A DNA stretch of 14,153 nt, from assembly GCA_036403095.1 (NCBI GenBank), contig DASWRQ010000431.1, forward strand, positions 1 through 14,153. The letters run 5' to 3'. Source of the stretch: Kutzneria sp036403095 (GTDB lineage Bacteria; Actinomycetota; Actinomycetes; Mycobacteriales; Pseudonocardiaceae). The notes under the pieces were generated by a model. The model was not told where the DNA came from. It saw only the letters and a program-made list of their open reading frames with translations, and made no database searches. Position numbers and translations under genes: made by a program. Positions 6,265 through 13,445 of this stretch are shown one piece after another. How positions within the stretch are numbered: position 1 is the first letter of the stretch; each line of letters opens with the position of its first letter.

Positions 6265-7365
6265 ATGGCCGAGGTCGCCTACGTCAGTGCCTCCCGGGTG
6301 TTCGCCGGGAACCCGCCGGTGCGCGCGGTCGACCAGCTGGAACTCGATGTCGCCGACGGTGAGTTCCTGGTGCTGGTCGGGCCGTCCGGCTCGGGCAAGT
6401 CCACCGCCCTGCGCATGCTCGCCGGTCTGGAGGACGTTGACGAGGGCGCCATCAAGATCGGCGGCAAGGACGTCACCAACGTGCCGCCGAAGGGCCGCGA
6501 CATCGCCATGGTGTTCCAGTCCTACGCGCTCTACCCGCACATGACGGTCGCGGAGAACATGGGCTTCGCGCTCAAGCTGCGCGGCACGCCGAAGCAGGAG
6601 ATCAAGGACAAGGTCGCCGAGGCGGCCAAGATGCTGGACCTGAGCAAGTACCTCGACCGCAAGCCCAAGGCGCTTTCCGGTGGTCAGCGTCAGCGGGTCG
6701 CCATGGGGCGCGCGATCGTGCGTGAGCCCTCCGTCTTCCTGATGGACGAGCCGCTGTCCAACCTGGACGCCAAGCTCCGCGTGGAGACCCGCGCCAACAT
6801 CGCCGCCCTCCAGCAGCGACTCGGCACGACCACCATCTACGTGACGCACGACCAGGTCGAGGCCATGACCATGGGCGACCGGGTGGCCGTGCTCAAGGAC
6901 GGCCTGCTCCAGCAGTGCGCCTCGCCGCGCGAGCTGTACGACCGCCCGGCCAACGCGTTCGTGGCCGGCTTCATCGGCTCGCCCGCGATGAACCTGAAGA
7001 CCGTGCCACTGACCGCCGAGGGCGCCCAGCTGGACGGCCTGACCGTGCCGCTGACCAGGTCCGCCCTGGACAAGGCGTCGACCGAGGGCCTCAAGGAGGT
7101 CACCTTCGGCGTCCGTCCCGAGACGCTGCGGCTGGCCGGCGCCGACGAGGACGGCATGGAGCTGACCGTCGAGCTGGTCGAGGAGCTCGGCGCCGACGCG
7201 TACGTCTACGGCTCGGTGCGCATCGGCGGTGCGCCGGAGCGCTTCATCGTCCGGGTCGACGGCCGCACGCCGCCGGCCTTCGGGCAGAACGTCAAGGTCG
7301 CCGTGCGCGACACCAGCGAGGTGCACCTCTTCCACCCGGAGAGTGGCGCGCGCCTGGAGGTCTGA
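6265..7365 (+). CDS. msiK: Sugar ABC transporter ATPase, MsiK/MalK family
   Basis: A 366-residue ATP-binding subunit. Walker A GPSGSGKST is at residues 39-47, Q-loop Gln85 in MVFQSYALYPHMTV, signature LSGGQRQR at 137-144, Walker B VFLMDEP at 157-163, D-loop SNLDAKLR and switch His195 (VTHDQ). A C-terminal regulatory region (about 235-366) has the TOBE-type fold elements of MalK/UgpC proteins, including GVRPETL and a final VHLFHPESG. AAAGGGA lies 6 nt before the ATG. In Streptomyces, MsiK is a shared ATPase energising several sugar transporters and is encoded apart from them. Here the same kind of protein lies directly after a MalEFG-type set that lacks its own ATPase, but under its own probable promoter, so it may serve this importer and others. 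The msiK name is by resemblance; a dedicated malK is the alternative. Confidence 0.9.
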   Translation: MAEVAYVSASRVFAGNPPVRAVDQLELDVADGEFLVLVGPSGSGKSTALRMLAGLEDVDEGAIKIGGKDVTNVPPKGRDIAMVFQSYALYPHMTVAENMGFALKLRGTPKQEIKDKVAEAAKMLDLSKYLDRKPKALSGGQRQRVAMGRAIVREPSVFLMDEPLSNLDAKLRVETRANIAALQQRLGTTTIYVTHDQVEAMTMGDRVAVLKDGLLQQCASPRELYDRPANAFVAGFIGSPAMNLKTVPLTAEGAQLDGLTVPLTRSALDKASTEGLKEVTFGVRPETLRLAGADEDGMELTVELVEELGADAYVYGSVRIGGAPERFIVRVDGRTPPAFGQNVKVAVRDTSEVHLFHPESGARLEV

Positions 7366-7392
7366 CCCGCTTTAAGTCTGACACTGCACCGC

Positions 7393-7435
7393 ACGTGTGG
7401 GGTCCGCCCGGGCTGCCGGGGCGGACCCCACACGT
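7393..7435. terminator. Long perfect hairpin after the ATPase gene, probable terminator
   Basis: Bases 7393-7409 pair perfectly with 7419-7435, giving a 17-bp stem and a 9-nt loop. It begins 28 bp after the ATPase stop. No T-tract follows on the plus strand (CTGCCGG) and the minus-strand side also lacks one, so it would be a stem-only terminator of the kind often seen in actinomycetes, or an RNA-stabilising structure. Confidence 0.7.
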
Positions 7436-7477
7436 CTGCCGGACAACCGGTCAGCGGGGCTCGTCGTCTGAACGGAC

Positions 7478-8146
7478 ATGCGCACCCTCTACCGGGACGG
7501 CTTCGACTACCTCACGTCGAGGCCCGACGTCACCGCGGCCCTGCTGGTCGGCGGCCTCGTGCTCGGGGCGTTGGCGCTGCTCGCGGCCCATCTGTTCCGC
7601 TGGAACAAGCCGGCCTCGGCGCTGGCCGGCGTGAGCCTGGCCCTGGCGCTGTCGGTGACCCTGGTCCGGCCGTACTGGGGCGATGTCCGGCTCGGCGACC
7701 CGCTGCGGATGTGCGTGCCCGGCCACTTCTCCGTGTCGGCCGGCGGCGCGCTGCTGAACTTCGTGATGCTCATGCCGCTCGGTTTCTTCGGGGTGCTGGC
7801 CACCAAGCGGCCGCTGCTGGTGGCGATGGGCTGTGTGTCGGTGAGCGCCGGCATCGAGATCACCCAGGCCCTGTTCGAGCTGGGCGTGTGCGACGGCCAG
7901 GACTTCATGAACAACAGCGTCGGCGGCGTGCTGGCCGTGGCGGCCGGCTGGCTGCTCCTGCTGGTCTTCGACCGTGGCCGGTGCCAGCAACGCCACCAGC
8001 AGCAGCCCCCGAGCCAGAGTTACGCCCCGACCAGCTCGGGATGGCTCAGCTCGGCCACGGTGCCGGTGCAGCCCGATCACGAGACCGTGCCGTTGGTCCG
8101 TCGGGACCCGGAGACCGTGGCCATGGGGGCCTGGCGCAGGCCGTAA
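7478..8146 (+). CDS. VanZ-like family membrane protein
   Basis: A 222-residue membrane protein with about five hydrophobic segments: residues 20-39, 48-63, 92-108, 112-130 and 148-164. The VanZ-like pattern is clear: NFVMLMPLGFFGVL (94-107), SAGIEITQALF (123-133) and DFMNNSVGGVLA (142-153), with the conserved Asn, Pro, Glu and Asp residues. VanZ was first described with teicoplanin resistance, but most family members have no proven role. After residue 165 comes a hydrophilic tail of about 57 residues rich in Gln, Pro and Ser, outside the usual domain. ATG at 7478 has only a poor ribosome site and I see no clear promoter in the 42 bp after the preceding hairpin. It is a single gene closed by a strong terminator. 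There is no evidence of an antibiotic-resistance cluster. Confidence 0.85.
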   Translation: MRTLYRDGFDYLTSRPDVTAALLVGGLVLGALALLAAHLFRWNKPASALAGVSLALALSVTLVRPYWGDVRLGDPLRMCVPGHFSVSAGGALLNFVMLMPLGFFGVLATKRPLLVAMGCVSVSAGIEITQALFELGVCDGQDFMNNSVGGVLAVAAGWLLLLVFDRGRCQQRHQQQPPSQSYAPTSSGWLSSATVPVQPDHETVPLVRRDPETVAMGAWRRP

Positions 8147-8180
8147 CGGCCCGACTGCGGCGAAGAACACACCCGATTCC

Positions 8181-8210
8181 ACCGGCAGGTCTTCGACCTG
8201 CCGGTTCTTT
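8181..8210 (+). terminator. Intrinsic terminator after the VanZ-like gene
   Basis: ACCGGCAGGTC (8181-8191) pairs with GACCTGCCGGT (8195-8205) around a TTC loop, an 11-bp stem, followed by TCTTT. It isolates the VanZ-like gene from the zinc operon. Confidence 0.88.
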
Positions 8211-8240
8211 GGTCTGGACGGCCCGGACCACCCGTCCAGG

Positions 8241-8255
8241 TGATAACGATTTTCA
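8241..8255. promoter_or_regulatory. Zur-box-like operator upstream of znuA
   Basis: TGATAACGATTTTCA is a 7-1-7 inverted repeat with 5 of 7 pairs kept. It closely resembles actinobacterial Zur boxes of the form TGAAAAnnnTTTTCA. It lies 94 bp before the znuA ATG, where Zur with zinc bound would repress uptake. The exact promoter is not clear; a TAnnnT hexamer (TAAGCT) is at 8288-8293. Confidence 0.72.
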
Positions 8256-8298
8256 CTCCAACGAGGTAGTTGATCACTCTCCTCGGTTAAGCTGGATA

Positions 8299-8313
8299 CG
8301 ACAACGGTTTCCA
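8299..8313. promoter_or_regulatory. Possible second, degenerate Zur-like site
   Basis: CGACAACGGTTTCCA matches TGAAAACGATTTTCA at 11 of 15 positions and lies 36 bp before the znuA ATG, 58 bp from the first box. Its own symmetry is weak, so it may be chance. Confidence 0.25.
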
Positions 8314-8349
8314 ATTACACGATCTTTCACGCGGTCGAGGGGTGTGCTG

Positions 8350-9242
8350 ATGACGGTCCGTTCCCGGTGGGCAGGGGTGGCGGCGCTGGCCATGGCGGCG
8401 GTGACCGCCGCGGCGTGCGGCAGCGGCGCGGCCGCACCGGCCGACGGCAAGATCAAGGTCGTCGCCTCGACCGACGTGTGGGGCAGCGTGGTCAAGGCCG
8501 TCGGCGGCGACGACGTCAACGTCACCTCGATCATCGACGACCCGACCAAGGACCCGCACGACTACGAGGTCAAGCCGGCCGACACCGCGGCGGTGGCCGG
8601 GGCGCAACTGCTGGTGTCCAACGGAATGGGCTACGACGAGTTCTTCGCCAAGACGGTCTCCACCGTGGGCAAAGGCAAGCCGAGCGTGGTGGCGTTCGAG
8701 GTCTCGGGCAAGCAGCAGGCGGCCGACACCAACGAGCATCTCTTTTACGACCTGCCGACCGTGCAGAAGGTCGCCGACAAGATCGCCGCGGACCTGGGCG
8801 GCATCGACGGGGCCAAGAAGGCGACCTTCGACACCAACGCCAAGGCGTTCGACAGCAAGATCGACGAGTTGATCACCCGAATCGGCCGGATCCCGGCCGG
8901 CAAGAAGGTCGTGGTCACCGAGCCGGTGGCCAACTACCTGCTGGTCGCCGGCAACGTCGCTGACGCGACGCCGAAGGCGTTCGAGGAGGCTGTCGAGGCC
9001 GGCACCGACATCCCGGTGGCCGCGGTCGCCGAGACCAACGCGCTGATCAACAACCGTCAGGTGGACGCGCTGGTCAACAACGCCCAGACCGAGACCGACC
9101 TGACCAACCAGCTCAAGTCGAAGGCCGCGACGGCCGGCATCCCCGTCGTGGACGTGACCGAGACGCTGCCCGCCGGGACGACCGACTACGTTGGTTGGAT
9201 CGGCAAGGAGGTCGACGCCCTATCGAAAGCGCTCGCGAAGCA

Positions 9243-9246
<4 letters not shown>
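8350..9246 (+). CDS. znuA: Zinc/manganese ABC transporter substrate-binding lipoprotein (ZnuA/TroA family)
   Basis: A 298-residue cluster A-1 metal-binding protein. The signal peptide ends in TAAAC with Cys23 as the lipid-bearing residue. Metal-site motifs are DPHDYE (His70) and NEHLFYD (His130). The third position, usually His, is in TEPVANYLL and appears to be Glu191. The final acidic ligand may be Glu271 in VDVTETLP. No histidine-rich loop is present, and these two His are the only ones in the protein. ATG at 8350 has GAGGGG 7 nt upstream; the in-frame GTG at 8344 is too close to that site. The gene overlaps znuC by 4 nt, giving a standard uptake operon. The Zur-like box points to zinc; the unusual ligand set leaves manganese possible. 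Confidence 0.88.
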
Positions 9247-10096
<850 letters not shown>

Positions 10097-10100
<4 letters not shown>

Positions 10101-10144
10101 CGGCTGCTCCTGTCCCTGTTGCGCGTCGGGAGGCGCGGCCCTGA
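10097..10144 (+). CDS. 15-codon mini-ORF bridging znuC and znuB
   Basis: GTG at 10097 overlaps the znuC stop (GTGA). Its frame encodes VTAAPVPVARREARP and ends in the TGA at 10142-10144, whose last base is the first base of the znuB ATG. A ribosome ending znuC could thus restart here and be delivered exactly to znuB. GGGAGG (10128-10133) inside it is also the znuB ribosome site. The peptide itself is unlikely to matter; a role in coupling is inferred. It may be chance, since the gap is only 43 nt. Confidence 0.3.
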
Positions 10145-11022
10145 TGTCCGACTACATCTCCACCACCCTTATTCTCCTGCCCTTCGTCGGCACGGCCCTG
10201 GTCGCCGCCGCCGTGCTGGGCGTGCTGGCCGGGGTGCTGGGGCCGCTGATCGTCACCCGCAACATGGCGTTTTCCGTGCACGGCACCAGCGAACTGGCGC
10301 TCACCGGCGGCGCCGCGGCGCTGCTGGCCGGCATCAACGTCGGCTACGGCTCGCTGATCGGCGCGGTGGTGGCGGCGGTGATCCTGGGGCTGCTCACCCG
10401 CAAGGTGTCCGAGCACGATTCCGTCATCGGTGCCGTGCTGGCCTTCGGGCTGGGCGTCGGTGTGCTGCTGCTGTCCTTCTACGAGGGAAACTCCGCCAAC
10501 AAGTTCGGCCTGCTCATCGGCCAGATCGCCAGCGTCGACTCCGGCAGCCTGGTGCTGCTGGTCACGGCGGCGGTCGCCGTGCTGGTCGTGCTGGCGTTCA
10601 TCTACCGGCCGTTGCTGTTCGCCAGCGTGGACGCCGAGGTGGCGGCCGCGCGCGGAGTGCCGCTGCGGATCCTGTCGCCGGTGTTCGCCGTGCTGGTCGG
10701 CGTGGCCACGGCGCTGGGCGTGCAGACCGTCGGCTCGCTGTTGGTGCTGTCGTTGATGATCACGCCGGCGGCCGCCGCGTCACGGGTGACCGCGTCGCCG
10801 GTGGTGGCGACGGTGCTGTCGATCGTGTTCGCGGAGCTGGCGGTGCTCGGCGGCATCGTGCTGTCGCTGGTGCCGGGCAAGCCGGTGAGCGCGTTCGTCA
10901 CGGCCATCTCGTTCCTCATCTACCTGATCTGCCGGCTGGTCGGCGTGCTTCGGGCCCGGCGGATCGGCAGCGGGCGCGGCCTGGCCTCGGCCCACTTGGC
11001 AGTGGGAGCGAGCCGGTCCTGA
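10144..11022 (+). CDS. znuB: Zinc/manganese ABC transporter permease (ABC-3 family)
   Basis: A 292-residue very hydrophobic membrane protein of the ABC-3 family, the channel subunit for the ZnuA/ZnuC pair. About eight or nine membrane segments are visible, starting with residues 11-37. The conserved GPLIVTRNMAFSVHGTSELALTGGAAALL (about 33-61) and the motif FGLLIGQI are typical, and ASVDAEVAAARGVPLR (about 161-176) is the loop that contacts the ATPase. LSLMITPAAAASRVT also fits the family. ATG at 10144 has GGGAGG 10 nt upstream. The C-terminal 25 residues are hydrophilic and Arg/Ser/Ala-rich. No zur gene follows, although actinomycete znu operons often carry one; the next gene has its own promoter. 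Confidence 0.93.
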   Translation: MSDYISTTLILLPFVGTALVAAAVLGVLAGVLGPLIVTRNMAFSVHGTSELALTGGAAALLAGINVGYGSLIGAVVAAVILGLLTRKVSEHDSVIGAVLAFGLGVGVLLLSFYEGNSANKFGLLIGQIASVDSGSLVLLVTAAVAVLVVLAFIYRPLLFASVDAEVAAARGVPLRILSPVFAVLVGVATALGVQTVGSLLVLSLMITPAAAASRVTASPVVATVLSIVFAELAVLGGIVLSLVPGKPVSAFVTAISFLIYLICRLVGVLRARRIGSGRGLASAHLAVGASRS

Positions 11023-11059
11023 TCAGACCGTTTTTGGGGGAACCCCAGCGGATCCGTAC

Positions 11060-11065
11060 TAGCGT
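11060..11065 (+). promoter_or_regulatory. Leaderless -10 element for the DUF1707 gene
   Basis: TAGCGT lies 6 nt before the ATG at 11072, with no ribosome binding site between. No good -35 is present at the usual distance (GGGGAA at 11037-11042). Confidence 0.55.
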
Positions 11066-11071
11066 TGAGCC

Positions 11072-11650
11072 ATGACTGACATCGACCCGGGCAACCTGAG
11101 AGTGTCCACCGTCGAGCGGGAGCGGGCCGGCCTGCTGCTCCAGGACGCACTGGAGCAAGGGATGATCACTCTCGACGAGTACGGCGAGCGCAGCGCGATC
11201 GCCGCGTCGGCCAAGATCCGCGGCGAGCTGACCGCGGTGCTGGCCGACCTGCCGACCGCCGTGCAGAACGGGGCCGTCGCCCTGACCTCGCCGGCCGCCG
11301 TCGAGACCGAGCGGCCGCTGGAGCTCAACGCCGGCATGGGCAACGTGAACCAGGCCGGCGAGTGGACCGTGCCGAGCCGGATCAACGCGCGCTGCTCCAT
11401 GGGCAACGTGAAGATCGACTTCAGCGACGCCATCTGCCGGCACCGCGACGTGTGGCTGCACGCCGAGTGCGGCTGGGGCAACATCAAGGTGCTGGTGCCG
11501 CACGGTTGGACCGTGATGGTCGAGTCGGTGTCGGTCGGCAGCGGCCGGCTCGCCAACAAGGTCACCTCGCCGGGTTCGCCCAACCTGCCCGTGCTGCACG
11601 TGCAGGGCAGCGTGAGCGCCGGCAACATCAAAATCCGTTACGCGGACTGA
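11072..11650 (+). CDS. DUF1707 (SHOCT-like) domain protein with LiaF-like C-terminus
   Basis: A 192-residue protein. Residues about 9-61 form the DUF1707 domain: LRVSTVERERAGLLLQDALE, ITLDEYGERSAIAASAKIRGELTAVLADLP. This short helical domain is common in actinomycetes. The C-terminal half resembles the LiaF/cell-wall-active-antibiotic-response region: four GN-V/I units, GNVNQ (90), GNVKI (111), GNIKV (136) and GNIKI (184), suggest a repetitive beta-strand fold. Unlike many relatives there is no membrane segment, so it is likely cytoplasmic. In Firmicutes LiaF inhibits an envelope-stress sensor; whether this protein does anything similar is not known, and there is no two-component system nearby. 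It is a single gene with a probable leaderless promoter. Confidence 0.85.
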   Translation: MTDIDPGNLRVSTVERERAGLLLQDALEQGMITLDEYGERSAIAASAKIRGELTAVLADLPTAVQNGAVALTSPAAVETERPLELNAGMGNVNQAGEWTVPSRINARCSMGNVKIDFSDAICRHRDVWLHAECGWGNIKVLVPHGWTVMVESVSVGSGRLANKVTSPGSPNLPVLHVQGSVSAGNIKIRYAD

Positions 11651-11671
11651 TAATCGCTAGGTCCCGCTCGC

Positions 11672-11677
11672 TACGGT
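11672..11677 (+). promoter_or_regulatory. Leaderless -10 element for the methyltransferase gene
   Basis: TACGGT lies 6 nt before the ATG at 11684. A possible -35, TGATAA (11648-11653), is 18 nt upstream and overlaps the stop of the preceding gene. Confidence 0.55.
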
Positions 11678-11683
11678 CGAGAG

Positions 11684-12472
11684 ATGCAGACGTACTACGA
11701 TCGGGACGAAGAGGAAGGGCGGCTCCGCGCTGGCGCCGGACTGCTGGAACTGGTGCGCACCAAGGAACTCGTGCGGCGCTACCTGCCGGCCGCGCCCGCG
11801 TCCGTTGTGGACATCGGCGGTGGGGCCGGCGTGCACGCGCGCTGGCTGGCCGAACTGGGACACCGGGTCGATCTTGTCGATGCGGTGCCGCTGCATGTGG
11901 CCAAGGCGGCGGAAATCCCTGGCGTGACCGCGGTTCTCGGTGACGCGCGCAAGCTGGACGCCGCCGACGAATCGTACGACTTCGTGCTGATGTGCGGCCC
12001 GCTCTATCACCTGTTGACCGTCGAGGACCGGCTCGCGGCCTGGCGCGAGGCCCATCGTGTGCTCAAGCCCGGCGGTCATGTCGCCGCCGCCACCATCTCC
12101 CGATTCTCGTCCTTCCACGACGGCCTCTACCGGAACCTGTTCCAGCACCGCGAGTTCCGGGACATGGTCGAGTCCACTGTGGTCGATGGACACCACCGTC
12201 CGCCCGAGAACCGCGATTACAACTGGTTCACCCACACCTACTTCCACCGCCCCGAGGAGTCCGTCCAGGAGGCATCGGCGGCGGGATTCCTTGCGCCACA
12301 GGTGTTTTCCATCGAGGGCAGCGGGCGGGCGCTGTCGGACGACGAGGTGGAGACCCGGCTGGCCGACCCCGAGCGGCGCGAGCAGCTGTTGTGGGCGCTG
12401 CGGCTGGTCGAGACCGAGCCGAGCGTGTTGGGCGTCTCCTCGCACCTGCTCACGGTGGGGCGCAAGGGTTAG
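11684..12472 (+). CDS. Class I SAM-dependent methyltransferase
   Basis: A 262-residue soluble methyltransferase. Motif I VVDIGGGAGVHARWLAELGH (41-60) binds S-adenosylmethionine. Asp65 in VDLVDAVPLHV would contact the ribose, and VLGDARKLDAADESYDFVLMCGPLYHL (about 84-110) covers motifs II and III. The LKPGG turn is at 127-131. The C-terminal half, with HHRPPENRDYNWFTHTYFH, should define the acceptor substrate, which cannot be named from sequence. The start ATG at 11684 is supported by a TAnnnT box 6 nt upstream. The TAG stop overlaps the TAA stop of the convergent gene by sharing TTAG. It is a single gene without pathway partners nearby. Confidence 0.9.
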   Translation: MQTYYDRDEEEGRLRAGAGLLELVRTKELVRRYLPAAPASVVDIGGGAGVHARWLAELGHRVDLVDAVPLHVAKAAEIPGVTAVLGDARKLDAADESYDFVLMCGPLYHLLTVEDRLAAWREAHRVLKPGGHVAAATISRFSSFHDGLYRNLFQHREFRDMVESTVVDGHHRPPENRDYNWFTHTYFHRPEESVQEASAAGFLAPQVFSIEGSGRALSDDEVETRLADPERREQLLWALRLVETEPSVLGVSSHLLTVGRKG

Positions 12473-12981
12473 GCCTTCTGGCAGGCCCGGGCGTAGGCGC
12501 TGGTCACCTTGAGCGTGGCCGGCATCGACGGGCGGGCCGGCCACACCTGGACCAGGTATTCGTCCACCACCTCGTCGTCGTGCTCGTCCGCGGTGTCCAG
12601 GTCGTGCCCGGCGTCCATTCCCCTTGCGTGGTAACGCAATCGGTGGTTGCCCGGGCCCTTGGGCAGAGCGCCCAGCGGGTGGCTGTCCTCGCCCGCCCAC
12701 TCCACCAGGTGCAACTCGCCGCCGGTCGGACCGAAGTCGATCTCCACCACGTCCTCGTAGCGCTCCAGCTGCGCGCCCGGGTCGGCCGGCGCCACGTCCA
12801 CGCGGACGCCGACGTGGCCGGTGTGCAGGCCGGTGAGCAGGATCGCCTCGCCGCCGTAGACACCGACGATGCCGACCGGGTTCGCGGTGAAGCAGCGGTC
12901 CCAGTCCGGGTTGCCGTGGGGGTTTCCGCTGAGGTAGAGCTGGCCGTCGTGGATCCAGACGTGACCGTCGAACGCCATCAC
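12469..12981 (-). CDS. Conserved-looking hypothetical protein, acidic and beta-rich
   Basis: A 170-residue protein that I cannot assign to a named family. It begins MMAFDGHVWIHDGQLYLSGN and contains VGIVGVYGGEAILLTGLHTGHVGVRVDV (about 36-63), which looks like successive beta-strands. The later HRLRYHARGMD (113-123), an acidic stretch TADEHDDEVVDEY (130-142) and YLVQVWPARP (142-151) resemble unnamed actinomycete proteins in which an HARG motif is followed by a 'LLQVWPA' strand. No signal peptide or membrane segment is seen. GTG at 12981 and ATG at 12978 are adjacent; GTG fits the 6-nt spacing from TAGGAT. It lies convergent to the methyltransferase gene (stops overlap) and divergent from the decarboxylase-family gene. 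Confidence 0.78.
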   Translation of the reverse strand: MMAFDGHVWIHDGQLYLSGNPHGNPDWDRCFTANPVGIVGVYGGEAILLTGLHTGHVGVRVDVAPADPGAQLERYEDVVEIDFGPTGGELHLVEWAGEDSHPLGALPKGPGNHRLRYHARGMDAGHDLDTADEHDDEVVDEYLVQVWPARPSMPATLKVTSAYARACQKA

Positions 12982-12987
12982 CCGATG

Positions 12988-12993
12988 ATCCTA
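12988..12993 (-). promoter_or_regulatory. Leaderless -10 element for the minus-strand hypothetical gene
   Basis: On the minus strand TAGGAT lies 6 nt before the GTG at 12981 (9 nt before the ATG at 12978). Its -35 region would fall on 13011-13016, overlapping the -10 of the divergent gene. Confidence 0.5.
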
Positions 12994-13006
12994 ATGGGTG
13001 ACGTCG

Positions 13007-13012
13007 TATGGT
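13007..13012 (+). promoter_or_regulatory. Leaderless -10 element for the decarboxylase-family gene
   Basis: TATGGT lies 6 nt before the ATG at 13019. Only 13 bp separate it from the opposite-strand -10 at 12988-12993. Confidence 0.55.
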
Positions 13013-13018
13013 GGGCCT

Positions 13019-13432
13019 ATGACCGAGCACGAAGATCGACAGGCCCGGTTCGACCGGGGAATGGCGCTGCTCGACGAGATCAGTGGCGGACAGGCGCAGG
13101 CCGTCGTCGAATCGCTCGCCGACGTCTCGCCCGAGCTCGGCCACCAGGTCGTCGCCTGGGGCTTCGGCGAGATCTACCGTCGGCCGCAGCTCGTGCCTCG
13201 GGACCGGCAGCTCGTCACCATCGGCATGCTCACCGCTTTGGGCGGTTGCGAGGCCCAGCTGCGGGTGCACGTCAACACCTCGCTCAACGTCGGGCTCACC
13301 CCGGCCGAGATCGTCGAGGCCATGCTCCAGGCCGCCGGCTACTGCGGCTTCCCCCGCGCGCTCAACGCCACCGCAGTCGCCAAGGAGGTTTTCGCGCAGC
13401 GCGGACTTCTTCCCGTCGACACCGGCGAGTGA
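13019..13432 (+). CDS. Carboxymuconolactone decarboxylase (CMD) family protein
   Basis: A 137-residue all-helical protein of the PcaC/CMD fold. GFGEIYRRPQLVPRDRQLVTIGMLTALGGCEAQLRVHVNTSLNVGLTPAEI (48-98) matches the family core: Glu51, Arg61, the QL-x-x-H with His84, and the NVGLT turn. AMLQAAGYCGFPRALNA (101-117) is the second conserved helix. There is no CxxC pair, so it is not an AhpD-type peroxidase. Cys77 and Cys109 are isolated. Related proteins decarboxylate gamma-carboxymuconolactone in aromatic catabolism, but many have other or unknown roles, and no pca genes are near. I chose ATG at 13019; the in-frame GTG at 12998 would place the -10 inside the gene. Confidence 0.9.
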   Translation: MTEHEDRQARFDRGMALLDEISGGQAQAVVESLADVSPELGHQVVAWGFGEIYRRPQLVPRDRQLVTIGMLTALGGCEAQLRVHVNTSLNVGLTPAEIVEAMLQAAGYCGFPRALNATAVAKEVFAQRGLLPVDTGE

Positions 13433-13433
13433 C

Positions 13434-13439
13434 TACCGT
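13434..13439 (+). promoter_or_regulatory. Leaderless -10 element for the last gene
   Basis: TACCGT begins 2 nt after the preceding stop and lies 6 nt before the GTG at 13446. It allows separate expression of the last gene despite the 13-nt gap, so the two genes need not be one operon. Confidence 0.45.
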
Positions 13440-13445
13440 TGGCCG

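Noticed and set aside
6235..7335. Long open frame on the minus strand opposite the ATPase gene
   Set aside because: It mirrors the real ATPase gene, which carries all the Walker and signature motifs; the antisense product has no recognisable features.
7478..8146. Glycopeptide-resistance locus because of the VanZ-like gene
   Set aside because: No vanH, vanA, vanX or two-component genes are nearby; the VanZ-like family is wide and mostly unrelated to resistance.
11035..11047. Small hairpin TGGGG-GAA-CCCCA after znuB as a terminator
   Set aside because: The stem is only 5 bp, and the T-run precedes rather than follows it, so it does not fit an intrinsic terminator.
11038..11066. GGGAAC followed by CGTT, resembling an ECF (SigE/SigR-type) promoter before the DUF1707 gene
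   Set aside because: The spacing is 2-3 nt too long for the known consensus as I recall it, and a TAnnnT leaderless -10 in the same place explains the start better.
13019..13432. AhpD-type peroxidase or an aromatic-degradation operon at the CMD gene
   Set aside because: There is no CxxC pair, and none of the neighbours are pca or related catabolic genes.
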